Source: Rhizobiales bacterium Ga0077545
Lineage (GTDB): Bacteria > Pseudomonadota > Alphaproteobacteria > Rhizobiales > Methylopilaceae
Length of the DNA: 64,000 bases
Direction of reading: 5' to 3'
Assembly (NCBI GenBank): GCA_001464335.1
Contig: LNEV01000019.1
Span: forward strand, 44,293 to 108,292
How positions within the stretch are numbered: position 1 is the stretch's first letter; the number at the start of each line of letters is the position of its first letter. This document shows positions 56,617 to 64,000 of this stretch, one piece after another. Position numbers and translations under genes: made by a program. The notes below the pieces were generated by a model, which worked only from the letters and a program-made list of their open reading frames with translations, did not search any database and was not told the origin of the DNA.

Positions 56617-57549
56617 ATGAAAAACCCTGGCATCCACCACGTCACCGCGATTTCCGGTCCGGCCCGCCGCAATGTCGATTTCTACACCGGGGTTCTGGGC
56701 CTGCGTCTGGTCAAGAAGACCGTCAACTTCGACGATCCGGGCACGTACCATCTCTATTTTGGGGACGAGAACGGCACGCCCGGCACGATCCTCACCTTTT
56801 TCCCCTGGGACAATGTCGCCAAGGGACGGGTCGGTGTCGGCGAAACGCAGCAGACCTTGTTCCGCGTTCCGGAAGGATCGATCGGCTACTGGGCGCACCG
56901 CTTCGTCGAGAAGGGCATCGAGCATGAAAATGTCGCCAAGGCATTCGGTGAAACCGTTCTCTCCTTCCGCGATCCCGACGGCATGCGGCTTGCGCTGGTC
57001 GGGACGCCCGGTGCGGAGGCCGAGCCTGCGTGGACCTCGGACGGCATTCCGGCCGAGCACGCCATTCGCGGCTTCCACAGCGTCAATCTGCTTCTGGCAA
57101 AGGCGGCGCCGACGGCGGCGATCCTGACCGATGTGTTCGGGTTTACCGAAATTGCTCGGGAAGGTTCGGTCATTCGCCTGAAGGCGGGCGAGACGAAGAA
57201 CGGCGGGATCGTCGATCTTCACGAAGCAGGCGGTTTCCTGGCCGGGCGTGCCGGCGGCGGCTCGGTCCATCACATTGCCTTCCGCGCGGAAAACGACGCC
57301 GCGCAGAAGGAGATGGTGGCCAGGCTTCAAAAGGCGCACGGCATCCGTACAACGGAACAGAAGGATCGTAATTACTTCCGGTCCGTCTACTTCCGGGAGC
57401 CGGGTGGCGTTCTCTTCGAGATCGCGACGGACGAACCCGGCTTTGCCGCGGACGAGCCGGTCGCAGAACTCGGCCGCACGTTGAAGCTTCCGTCTTTCCT
57501 CGAACCTCACCGGAGCCGCATCGAAGGCGTGCTACCGGAGCTTGCCTGA
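56617..57549 (+). CDS. Ring-cleaving dioxygenase, VOC family (MhqO-like)
   Basis: 310 aa, two tandem VOC modules. GIHHVTAISGPARRNVDFYTGVLGLRLVKKTVNFDDPGTYHLYFGDE is the classic MhqO/YdfO start; the second module has GGGSVHHIAFRA and GGVLFEIATDEPGF, giving the metal ligands His/His/Glu. Such enzymes cleave hydroquinones or catechols in quinone and electrophile detoxification. ATG 56617 with GGGAGA upstream. First host gene to the right of the element; the next gene is an MhqD-like esterase. Confidence 0.88.
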   Translation: MKNPGIHHVTAISGPARRNVDFYTGVLGLRLVKKTVNFDDPGTYHLYFGDENGTPGTILTFFPWDNVAKGRVGVGETQQTLFRVPEGSIGYWAHRFVEKGIEHENVAKAFGETVLSFRDPDGMRLALVGTPGAEAEPAWTSDGIPAEHAIRGFHSVNLLLAKAAPTAAILTDVFGFTEIAREGSVIRLKAGETKNGGIVDLHEAGGFLAGRAGGGSVHHIAFRAENDAAQKEMVARLQKAHGIRTTEQKDRNYFRSVYFREPGGVLFEIATDEPGFAADEPVAELGRTLKLPSFLEPHRSRIEGVLPELA

Positions 57550-57566
57550 ACTCGAACTGCAAAGCG

Positions 57567-57590
57567 CCGGCGGCCTGCAAAAGCCGCCGG
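57567..57590 (+). terminator. Intercistronic hairpin
   Basis: CCGGCGGC-ctgcaaaa-GCCGCCGG between the dioxygenase stop and the esterase RBS. No T-run; more likely a processing or attenuation hairpin than a full terminator. Confidence 0.3.
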
Positions 57591-57605
57591 TTGCCGGAGG
57601 CCGCC

Positions 57606-58226
57606 ATGTCCACTGAAACCGAAATGTCCTTCATCCATCGCTTCGAGCCCGCAACGGCAAGCGGGAGTGTGCCGCTCGTTCTGCTTCACGGCACAGGCGG
57701 CGACGAGAACGACCTCCTCGATCTGGGCCGTGCCGTCGCGCCGGGTTCGGCGCTTCTATCCCCGCGCGGGCGCGTGCTTGAAAACGGCATGCCGCGCTTC
57801 TTCCGCCGTCTTGCCGAAGGGGTTTTCGACGAGGCGGATGTGAAGCGCCGCGCAAGCGAGCTTGCCGATTTCATTTCCGAGGCGCAGGCCCGCTACGGCC
57901 TCGAAAAGCCGCTCGCGCTCGGCTTCTCGAACGGCGCCAACATCGCCGTGGCGACCCTGCTGCTCCGTCCGGACACGTTCGCGGGCGCGGTTCTGCTTCG
58001 GCCGATGATGCCGCTCGCGGACATGCCGGATGCGGATCTGCGCGGCATGAACATTCTCATGGTCTCCGGCGCGATGGATTCCATCGTGCCGCACGCCAAT
58101 GCCGCACGCCTTGCAGCAGCCCTGTCGGAACGCGGCGCGTCGGTCGCGCATGAGATCCTGCCGTCCGGCCACCAATTGGGGCAGGCCGATCTCCGGCTCG
58201 CGCGTGATTTTCTCGCGCGGCTTTGA
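57606..58226 (+). CDS. Carboxylesterase/phospholipase-type alpha/beta hydrolase (MhqD-like)
   Basis: 206 aa from ATG 57606, preceded by GGAGG. PLVLLHGTGGDENDLLDL (oxyanion loop), GFSNGANIAVATLLL (nucleophile Ser), ILMVSGAMDSIVP (Asp) and LPSGHQLGQADL (His) make a complete triad. Together with the VOC dioxygenase it resembles the mhqO/mhqD pair that handles quinone and catechol stress; the substrate here is inferred. Confidence 0.88.
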   Translation: MSTETEMSFIHRFEPATASGSVPLVLLHGTGGDENDLLDLGRAVAPGSALLSPRGRVLENGMPRFFRRLAEGVFDEADVKRRASELADFISEAQARYGLEKPLALGFSNGANIAVATLLLRPDTFAGAVLLRPMMPLADMPDADLRGMNILMVSGAMDSIVPHANAARLAAALSERGASVAHEILPSGHQLGQADLRLARDFLARL

Positions 58227-58276
58227 GGACAAATGGACGGGGGCGGGGCATGATCGGGTCCCATTCTGGATTCGGC

Positions 58277-59206
58277 ATGCCTCATCTTCCCGATTTCGAG
58301 GCCTGGGCGATTTTCGCCAAGGTCGCCGAGCATGGCTCCTTTTCGGGGGCCGCGAACGAGCTGGCCTTGTCCAAGGCCACGGTTTCGAAAGCCGTGTCGC
58401 GGCTGGAGGCGCGCCTTCGCACATCCCTTTTCCATCGCACATCGCGCAAACTGTCCCTGACCGAAAGCGGTCGCACGGCGCTCGAACGTGCCGCGCGCAT
58501 TCTCGCCGAGGGCCAGGCGTTGGAGCAGGAGATCGCAGAAGGCGCGGCTGTCCCGCGCGGGCTTGTGCGGCTGTCCGCACCGATGTCCTTCGGCATCCAG
58601 CATCTCGGTCCGGCTTTGGCCGCGTTTCTTCGTGCCTATCCAGAGGTCTCGGTCGATCTCGATCTCAGCGATGCACGTACGGATATCGTGGCGCAGGGTC
58701 TGGACGTCGCGCTGCGCATCGGGCAACTGGACGATTCCTCTCTCCGCGCACGCCGTCTGTGCGCGGTGCGCCGCCTCCTCGTCGCTGCGCCCTCCTATCT
58801 CAAGGCGCACGGCGCACCGGCCGATCCGCAGGAGCTTGAAAGCCGGGACGTGGTCGTCTTTTCCCATCTCGCGGCGCCGAACGCGCTGGTTCTGCATCAT
58901 CCGCATCGCGGCGAATTCACGGCCCGCATTTCCGGAAGCCTGGCGGTCAACAACGCGGATGTGGTCATGCCGCTGCTGGCCGATGGGCTTGTTCTCGCCC
59001 TCATGCCGGAATTCCTGGTCTGGCGGGAGGTGAAGGAGGGCAGGCTCGTGGAGGTCCTGCCGGACTGGTCGTCCGAGCTTCTGGCGCTTCATGTCGTTAC
59101 GCCGCCCGGAAATCTGCGGCCCGCGCGCGTGACCGCGCTCATCGACTTCATGGCGAAGCACTTTGTGAAAGCCCCGTGGGCGCGCGACGTCCCCAGGCTG
59201 GACTGA
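58277..59206 (+). CDS. LysR-family transcriptional regulator
   Basis: 309 aa from ATG 58277 (ATG 58250 is possible and overlaps less host signal). The HTH is in FEAWAIFAKVAEHGSFSGAANELALSKATVSKAVSRLEARL; the effector-binding domain follows from LVRLSAPMSFGIQHLGPALAAFL. It starts 51 nt after the esterase and may control the dioxygenase-esterase pair, although that role in Bacillus is played by a MarR protein. Ligand unknown. Confidence 0.88.
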   Translation: MPHLPDFEAWAIFAKVAEHGSFSGAANELALSKATVSKAVSRLEARLRTSLFHRTSRKLSLTESGRTALERAARILAEGQALEQEIAEGAAVPRGLVRLSAPMSFGIQHLGPALAAFLRAYPEVSVDLDLSDARTDIVAQGLDVALRIGQLDDSSLRARRLCAVRRLLVAAPSYLKAHGAPADPQELESRDVVVFSHLAAPNALVLHHPHRGEFTARISGSLAVNNADVVMPLLADGLVLALMPEFLVWREVKEGRLVEVLPDWSSELLALHVVTPPGNLRPARVTALIDFMAKHFVKAPWARDVPRLD

Positions 59207-59209
59207 GCA

Positions 59210-59226
59210 TTTCGCAGAATGCGAAA
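59210..59226. promoter_or_regulatory. 17-bp interrupted palindrome after the LysR gene
   Basis: TTTCGCA-GAA-TGCGAAA, 4 nt after the stop, followed by TGCATTTTGCA. Could be a weak hairpin terminator or an operator. Nothing else is seen in 59227-59418. Confidence 0.3.
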
Positions 59227-59418
59227 ATCGTGCATTTTGCAAAGACTGCCGGGGCGAAAAAATTATGCTTTTTCAGGGTCTTGCGGTTACCGCTCGTTAA
59301 GCCTGATCGCCCATCTTGGCCACTCGCTCACGCGACCGGCAGTCAGGTATTGCGTCGCCGGAAAGATTGGACGGGAGAGCCGCCCCCGCAGCTCTCCCGC
59401 TTCCATTCTTGACAGCGC

Positions 59419-60024
59419 CTAAGCCTTGAGGCGCACCTTGACGGCCGTCGGCCCGGTGTCGCCGAGATCTTCGACATAGTGGACCTGATCGCCGCGCTTC
59501 AGCGCCTCGAAGTCCCCGTTCAGCAGGCTGTTGCGGTGGAAGTAGAGCAGGCCGCCCTCCTTGGTGAGGAGGAAGCCGTGGTCCCGCCCCTCTTCAAGCT
59601 CGGCAACCTGGCCGAGAAACTGGTTCTGCGCGTCGCTCTGCAGCGCCTTGGTGCGGCCCTTCAGCTGTTCCTTGAAGGCGACAAGCTGGCGTTCGGCGAT
59701 GCGGAACGCCTCGTTGATCGCCTTTCGCATATCGGGGTCCGCGAACTTCTGCTGCAGATGTTCCGGTTCGTGGCTGACGACGATGTCCTTATGTCCCGGA
59801 ACGCCAATCTCGATGCGCACGACCGGGGGAATTGAATTCGACGCATTGGTGGCCCGCTTTTCGACCCGGACCCGACAGGCAACGAGACGCTCGAAAATGC
59901 GTTCGAGACGTCCGATCTTTTCACGGATCGTTTCCTCGACCCAATCGGAGTGCTGGATGTTGTGGAAGGCGATTTCGACCGGAACCTGCATTTCGACACT
60001 CTCCTTGAATGTCTTTGTGACCAT
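59419..60024 (-). CDS. HPF/RaiA-like ribosome-associated protein fused to a cold-shock-like domain
   Basis: 201 aa. The N-terminal ~110 residues are the HPF/RaiA fold (EMQVPVEIAFHNIQHSDWVEETIREKIGRLERIF, FADPDMRKAINEAFRIAERQL). A linker (~115-140) leads to GRDHGFLLTKEGGLLYFHRNSLLNGDFEALKRGDQVHYVEDLGDTGPTAVKVRL, a cold-shock-domain-like C-terminus (FHRNSLL corresponds to the RNP-type motif). Probably binds ribosomes under stress with added RNA contacts. It starts close to the ompA-family terminator. Confidence 0.82.
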   Translation of the reverse strand: MVTKTFKESVEMQVPVEIAFHNIQHSDWVEETIREKIGRLERIFERLVACRVRVEKRATNASNSIPPVVRIEIGVPGHKDIVVSHEPEHLQQKFADPDMRKAINEAFRIAERQLVAFKEQLKGRTKALQSDAQNQFLGQVAELEEGRDHGFLLTKEGGLLYFHRNSLLNGDFEALKRGDQVHYVEDLGDTGPTAVKVRLKA

Positions 60025-60081
60025 GCCCCCTGATCCCCAACGCAGCAGCCTAGGCCCGGTTCAGTCTTTCTGCAAAGCAAA

Positions 60082-60113
60082 GAAAAAGCCCTCCGGGGGT
60101 TTCCCGGAGGGCT
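60082..60113 (-). terminator. Terminator of the OmpA-family gene
   Basis: AGCCCTCCGGG (60087-60097), loop GGTTT, CCCGGAGGGCT (60103-60113); on the minus strand followed by TTTTTCTTT. Lies 28 nt after the stop at 60142. Confidence 0.85.
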
Positions 60114-60141
60114 CGATGTCGAACGGCTGTTGTGTGCCGTG

Positions 60142-61962
60142 CTACTGCGCTTCGGCGTTCAGGAGCGCGGTGATGTTGCGGATGGTCACGCGCCGGTTCT
60201 CGCCGTTTGCCGCCACCGTGTTTACCTTCAGGTAGTCCTCGCCATAACCCTGCGTGACGAGGTTCTCGGCGGGGACCTCGTAGTATTCCGTCAGAATCGC
60301 GGCGACCTCTTCCGCGCGGCGGTCGGAAAGCGACAGATTGTCGAGCGCCGAGCCGACCGCGTCGGTGTGACCTTCGACAAGGTAGACCTCGTTCGGATTG
60401 CGGTCGATGACCGCCTTCAGGGCGCGGGCAAGTTCTTCGAGCTTGTCGATCTGATCGTCGGCAACGCTCCATTCGCCAGTGGCAAAGTTGACGGTGTTCA
60501 GGTCGATCGAGCGGACGCGCTCGCGCAGACGCACATTCTGCGTAACCTCCTGCAGGGAGTATGGACGCTCCGTGCGTACGAGCGGGGGCGCGATAAGCGC
60601 TTCCTCGTAATCCTCATACGAGGCCTCGTCCGCGTCGATGATGTACTCATCGCGCGGAATGTCGATCCGCACCGGCGGCAGATCGAGGTAGAAGTCGACA
60701 TACGGGCCGCGGCGATCGCGATTTCCGCGATCGCGCCAGCCGCTGTCGCGGTTCCAGCGTCCGCCCCGTTCCCAGGCGCGGCTGTTGTCGATTATGACGA
60801 TCTCGCGTCCGCCTTCGCGGCGCGAGCGGCGGATGAGATTGCCGTCGCGGTCGGTGACGGTGACGATCTCGATGCCGCCGGGGCGCCGGATGACAGACAC
60901 GACTTCGTCGTTACGTCCACGCTCCTGCCGGAAGTCCTCGGCGTTGCGCCGCATGCGGTCGGTCTGGTCGGTGCGGATGATGGTCCGGTCGCCTTCGCGG
61001 ATGATGACCCGGCTGTCGCCTTCGCGGATGACGGTGCGGCCGCCGCTTTCCTCGTCGACGCGGCGGTCGAAGCGCTTGTCGAGACCGCGGTCGCGGTTGC
61101 GGAACTCCTCCTCGACGCGCCGTTCGGCGCGCTGGCGCTGTTCGGGCGTGCGTTCTCCGCGCAGTTCCTCCGGCGGAATGGCCGGGCTCTCGCCGGCGGG
61201 CGGCGGGGCGGGGATCACGGACGGCGCTTCAGGCGCGGTGCGCTGCGCGCCGCCGGGGGTGGCCGGGGCGTCCCCGCGCGGGGTGCCGGGGCGCTCACCG
61301 CGTGGCGAAGGTGCAGGAGGCTGATCCGTTCCGCCTGCTGCGGGCGGCGGCGGAGTGTCCGGCGCGCGGCGCGGAGGACGGGCGTCCCGAGGGACCGGCG
61401 GCTCGGAGGGATTGGCGGCATCGGGAGCCGGAGCGCGCTCTGGGCGGACCTGGCGTTCACCACGTGGCTCTGCGTCCGGACGCGGCGCGCGCTCGCCGCG
61501 CGGTGCGGGCGGGGCGTCGGGCGTTGCGGCCGGCGGGGTGGCGCGCGGCACAGGAGGCGCTTCGGCCGGAGGTGCGGCGCGTTCGGCCGCGGGCGGAGCT
61601 TCACGGCGTGGCGGAGCGTCCGGACGCTGGGTGCGTTCGGCGCGCGGGGGCGCTTCCTGCCCGTCCGGGCGCTGCGGACGTTCCGCGCGGGGCGGTGCCT
61701 GCGGTCGCTCGGTTCGCGCCGGAGCTTCCTGACGCTCACCTCGGGGAGCGCCTTCGGGAGCGCGCTGCTGGCGCTCGCCGCGCGGCTGCTGGGCTCCCGC
61801 CGGGCGTTCCTGACGCTGCTTGCGCGGGTCCGGCGTTTCTTCGGCCGGAGGCACGGCCTGCGCGAGAATCATCGGATGTGCGGCAGGTCCCTCAGCATAG
61901 GAGAAGCCCGTCGAGCCTGTAATGATCGTGCCGGCGAGAAGTATGTATTTGATCTGTTTCAT
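60142..61962 (-). CDS. OmpA-family protein with long Pro/Arg/Glu-rich N-terminal region
   Basis: 606 aa. Signal peptide (YILLAGTIITGSTGFSYAEG), then ~250 residues of low-complexity PERPQAPPRAERP-type sequence, a charged Arg/Asp/Glu region (RNRDRGLDKRFDRRVDEE) and a beta-rich stretch, and the OmpA-like peptidoglycan-binding domain at ~490-600: LVEGHTDAVGSALDNLSLSDRRAEEVAAIL, NLVTQGYGEDYL. It probably tethers envelope to peptidoglycan. ATG 61962; downstream terminator at 60082. Confidence 0.85.
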   Translation of the reverse strand: MKQIKYILLAGTIITGSTGFSYAEGPAAHPMILAQAVPPAEETPDPRKQRQERPAGAQQPRGERQQRAPEGAPRGERQEAPARTERPQAPPRAERPQRPDGQEAPPRAERTQRPDAPPRREAPPAAERAAPPAEAPPVPRATPPAATPDAPPAPRGERAPRPDAEPRGERQVRPERAPAPDAANPSEPPVPRDARPPRRAPDTPPPPAAGGTDQPPAPSPRGERPGTPRGDAPATPGGAQRTAPEAPSVIPAPPPAGESPAIPPEELRGERTPEQRQRAERRVEEEFRNRDRGLDKRFDRRVDEESGGRTVIREGDSRVIIREGDRTIIRTDQTDRMRRNAEDFRQERGRNDEVVSVIRRPGGIEIVTVTDRDGNLIRRSRREGGREIVIIDNSRAWERGGRWNRDSGWRDRGNRDRRGPYVDFYLDLPPVRIDIPRDEYIIDADEASYEDYEEALIAPPLVRTERPYSLQEVTQNVRLRERVRSIDLNTVNFATGEWSVADDQIDKLEELARALKAVIDRNPNEVYLVEGHTDAVGSALDNLSLSDRRAEEVAAILTEYYEVPAENLVTQGYGEDYLKVNTVAANGENRRVTIRNITALLNAEAQ

Positions 61963-62052
61963 CCCTTGATCCGATTCTCCGTCAGAATTGCAGGCGTGTA
62001 TTCACGCCGAACTTTATGGCCGTTTATTGACACATTGAAAATATGTGAAAAT

Positions 62053-62097
62053 GAACAGATGTTCAGTATTGCCGAAATACTTGCCGATACAAGTATT
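62053..62097. promoter_or_regulatory. Cluster of inverted repeats upstream of OmpA-family gene
   Basis: GAAC-AGAT-GTTC (62053-62064) and AATACTTG-CCGATA-CAAGTATT (62076-62097, perfect), with a weaker CACAT...ATGTG at 62031-62047. They sit 70-135 nt upstream of the ATG in an A/T-rich stretch (61963-62227), suggesting operator sites. The first resembles the Gram-positive LexA box but not the alphaproteobacterial one. Confidence 0.35.
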
Positions 62098-62177
62098 CAT
62101 GGGAAGAGGCCTTGAGCGGCGCGCGGCTGTGTAAGTTTTAGGGCGGCTGAAGCGCAAGAAAAGACCGTGCAAACAAA

Positions 62178-62204
62178 AAAACGGGGCCGAGGCCCCGTTT
62201 TTTA
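62178..62204 (-). terminator. Terminator of PanE-family gene
   Basis: AAAACGGGGCC-GA-GGCCCCGTTTTT; on the minus strand the stem is followed by TTTTTTTGTTT. It is 24 nt beyond the stop at 62228. Confidence 0.88.
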
Positions 62205-62227
62205 ATTTTACGGCAGTGCCGCAGGAC

Positions 62228-63202
62228 TTAATTGAGGCCCGCGATCTTCGCGCGCTGCTTGATGAGAGCCAGAACCACGTCGAGGGTAGGGGTCGGCACA
62301 TCCATCATGCGGCCCATCTCCTGGACCACGGTAACGAGCGGCTCGATTTCCATCGGGCGGCCGCGCTCGAGATCCTGAAGCATCGAGGTCTTGTGGGCGC
62401 CGACGGCACCCGCGCCATTGATGCGGCGCTCGACGTCCACGCGGAAATGAACACCCTGCTTGGTGGCGATTTCCTGGGCTTCGAGCATCATGGCCTTGGC
62501 CACGGCACGGGTGCCGGGATCGGAGGCGATCATGTCGAGCGTGGCATGGGTCAGTGCCGAGATCGGGTTGAAGCAGAGATTGCCCCACAGCTTCAGCCAC
62601 ATCTCATCGCGGATGTTGTTCAACACCGGAGCGCGCAAACCGCCGGCCGCCATGACCTCGGACAGCTTCTCGATGCGCGGCGTCGTTTCGCCGGAAGGCT
62701 CGCCGAGCGGGAATTTGTCGCCGTAAACGTGCTGGATGACGCCCGGCTCGACGACTTCCGTCGCCGGATAGACGATGCAGCCGATGGCACGCTCGGGGCG
62801 CAGCGCATTCCACTGCTTCGCGCCCGGATCGATCGTATCGAGGGTGCGGCCTTCGAAGGCGCCGCCGAATTTGTAGAAGTACCAGTAGGGCACGCCGTTC
62901 ACGGCTGTCACGACGGTGGTGTCGTTGCCGAGCAGCGGCTGCATGGCATCGACCACATTCGGCACGGCATGGGCTTTCAGCGCGACGATGACGTAATCCT
63001 GCGGTCCGAGCTCCTTCGGGTCGGAGGTGCAGTTGAGGTGTTCGACCCGCTCCTCGCCGTCTATGAGGAGTTTCAGGCCGTTCTTCTTCATGGCGTCAAG
63101 ATGGGGACCGCGGGCTATAAGGCTGACCTCGGCACCGGCGCGCGCGAGCTGCACACCCATATAGCCGCCGATGGCTCCTGCGCCGTAGATGCAGATCTTC
63201 AT
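62228..63202 (-). CDS. 2-dehydropantoate 2-reductase family protein (PanE/ApbA)
   Basis: 324 aa from ATG 63202. MKICIYGAGAIGGYMGVQLARAG is the NADP-binding start; VIVALKAHAVPNVVDAM, the GCIVYPATEVVEPGVIQH region and the conserved KLWGNLCFNPISALT (catalytic Lys) follow; the C-terminal half is helical. PanE reduces ketopantoate for CoA synthesis, but the family includes many paralogues, and the distant context (a GarR-like gene follows upstream) leaves the substrate open. The frame extended to 63319 is random. Confidence 0.85.
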   Translation of the reverse strand: MKICIYGAGAIGGYMGVQLARAGAEVSLIARGPHLDAMKKNGLKLLIDGEERVEHLNCTSDPKELGPQDYVIVALKAHAVPNVVDAMQPLLGNDTTVVTAVNGVPYWYFYKFGGAFEGRTLDTIDPGAKQWNALRPERAIGCIVYPATEVVEPGVIQHVYGDKFPLGEPSGETTPRIEKLSEVMAAGGLRAPVLNNIRDEMWLKLWGNLCFNPISALTHATLDMIASDPGTRAVAKAMMLEAQEIATKQGVHFRVDVERRINGAGAVGAHKTSMLQDLERGRPMEIEPLVTVVQEMGRMMDVPTPTLDVVLALIKQRAKIAGLN

Positions 63203-63379
63203 GGTCCCTCCTGACGGCCACGCCGTATTGGCGTTCGGCCCGATGTTTTCACCCTGGAAACGCGGTGGTCCGCATTTCCTCTCGTTTTTTGTTCGCAAGC
63301 GCGCAGGCCGCGCTCGCATTTATTGGTGCGTGTAGGGGCAGGTTATGTTGCGAACCTGCCCTTACGCAAATGCCAGATC

Positions 63380-63404
63380 GCCTCAGCCTCAGCCTCAGCC
63401 TCAG
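63380..63404. repeat. GCCTCA hexanucleotide tandem repeat
   Basis: Four tandem copies of GCCTCA plus a partial copy. The repeat overlaps the last codons and TGA of the minus-strand garR-like gene, so copy-number change could alter its C-terminus or stop. Confidence 0.55.
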
Positions 63405-64000
63405 CCGATCTCGTGACCGGACAGCAGCTCGATCGCCTTGATGAGCGCCGAATGGTCGAGCGCCGCGCCGCCATTGGCCGCAAGGCCGTTCATCAGCTGG
63501 GCGGCGTTCGCGGTGTTCGGCAGGGCCACGCCGAGCGAGCGGGCACCGTTGAGGGCCAGATTGAGGTCCTTCTGGTGCAGCTCGATGCGGAAGCCCGGAT
63601 TGAAGGTGCGCTTGACCATGCGTTCGCCATGCACTTCGAGGATGCGCGAATTGGCAAAGCCGCCCATCAGTGCCTCGCGGACCTTCGCCGGATCGGCGCC
63701 GGCCTTGGAAGCGAAGACAAGAGCTTCGGCCACGGCCTGGATGTTGAGCGCGACGATGATCTGGTTGGCGACCTTTGTGGTCTGGCCATCGCCATTGCCG
63801 CCGACGAGCGTGATGTTCTTGCCCATCTTCTCGAAGAGCGGCTTCACCTCGTCGAACACGGCCTGGTCGCCGCCGCACATGATGGTGAGAGACGCAGCCT
63901 TCGCACCGACTTCGCCGCCCGAAACCGGAGCGTCGATGTACTTGCCGCCGAGGTCTTCGATCTTCTTGGCGAACTTCTTGGTCTCGATCGGGGAGATCGA
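63401..64000 (-). CDS. 2-hydroxy-3-oxopropionate (tartronate semialdehyde) reductase-like, 5' truncated by window
   Basis: Last 199 residues; the N-terminal Rossmann domain is outside the window. DAPVSGGEVGAKAASLTIMCGG is the family catalytic/substrate region; GQTTKVANQIIVALNIQAVAEAL carries the catalytic Lys, and FRIELHQKDLNLALNGARSLGV is typical of the beta-hydroxyacid dehydrogenase family. GarR/GlxR reduces tartronate semialdehyde to glycerate with NAD(P)H; 3-hydroxyisobutyrate dehydrogenase is the alternative. The stop lies in a hexamer repeat. Confidence 0.85.
   Translation of the reverse strand, partial: SISPIETKKFAKKIEDLGGKYIDAPVSGGEVGAKAASLTIMCGGDQAVFDEVKPLFEKMGKNITLVGGNGDGQTTKVANQIIVALNIQAVAEALVFASKAGADPAKVREALMGGFANSRILEVHGERMVKRTFNPGFRIELHQKDLNLALNGARSLGVALPNTANAAQLMNGLAANGGAALDHSALIKAIELLSGHEIG

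Noticed and set aside
62053..62064. LexA box GAACAGATGTTC
   Set aside because: It fits the Gram-positive form; alphaproteobacterial LexA uses a GTTC-N7-GTTC direct repeat, so it is listed only as a palindrome.

Overview
The window is GC-rich, densely coded chromosomal DNA from an alphaproteobacterium, most likely order Hyphomicrobiales (Rhizobiales). Pointers are the lineage-typical content and order: ccmABCDG next to acnA, DUF1223 and DUF2794 genes, the very large NAD-dependent glutamate dehydrogenase, htpX-rsmB-heparinase-purH, tsaD-gpsA-EVE, hemC-hemD followed by a mitofilin-like gene and hemY, DUF1674, and rhizobial-style intergenic palindromes. No ribosomal RNA, plasmid or phage structural genes are present. 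Most of the window is core metabolism and envelope or RNA housekeeping. Layout: 1-3.4 kb (+) dapF (end only), mtaB, ftsY, yciB. 3.4-6.9 kb (-) cytochrome c maturation ccmA-B-C-D-G plus a membrane cyclic-nucleotide-binding protein. 7.1-11.3 kb (+) aconitase, DUF1223, DUF2794, with a candidate minus-strand small RNA between the last two. 11.3-16.2 kb (-) GNAT acetyltransferase, Bax-inhibitor family protein with a structured leader, and a YbbA/YbbP-type ABC exporter divergent from tesA. 16.3-23.2 kb (+) tesA, thpR, phhB, YkvA, small secreted proteins, rlmN, lemA and two TPM-domain genes. 23.3-29.4 kb (+) giant GDH and an MFS transporter. 29.5-35.5 kb (-) purH, heparinase-like, rsmB, htpX. 35.5-38.6 kb (+) DUF1674, an ABC exporter, an extensin-like protein. 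38.6-45.9 kb (-) acs, a stand-alone Lrp/AsnC sensor domain, HlyD and a small membrane protein with a candidate structured RNA upstream, GGCT-like, EVE, gpsA, tsaD. 46-50.5 kb (+) hemC, hemD, mitofilin-like, hemY. The accessory part is a compact 5.8 kb integrative element between a tRNA-Thr(CGT) gene (50579-50654) and a perfect 49-bp copy of the 3' part of that tRNA (56392-56440). It carries a tyrosine recombinase, an unknown protein, an AlpA-type regulator and a winged-helix protein on the minus strand, and on the plus strand a tightly packed three-gene cargo: a TIGR04255-like protein, a protein with an internal helix-turn-helix, and a protein with an LTQTCDI motif. The cargo is more A/T-rich than its surroundings and is the best candidate in the window for an undescribed conflict or defence-type module; its function is not known from sequence. 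Right of the element are a quinone/electrophile-type set (VOC dioxygenase, esterase, LysR), a ribosome hibernation factor fused to a cold-shock-like domain, a Pro/Arg/Glu-rich OmpA-family protein, a PanE-family reductase, and a tartronate-semialdehyde-reductase-type gene cut by the window end.
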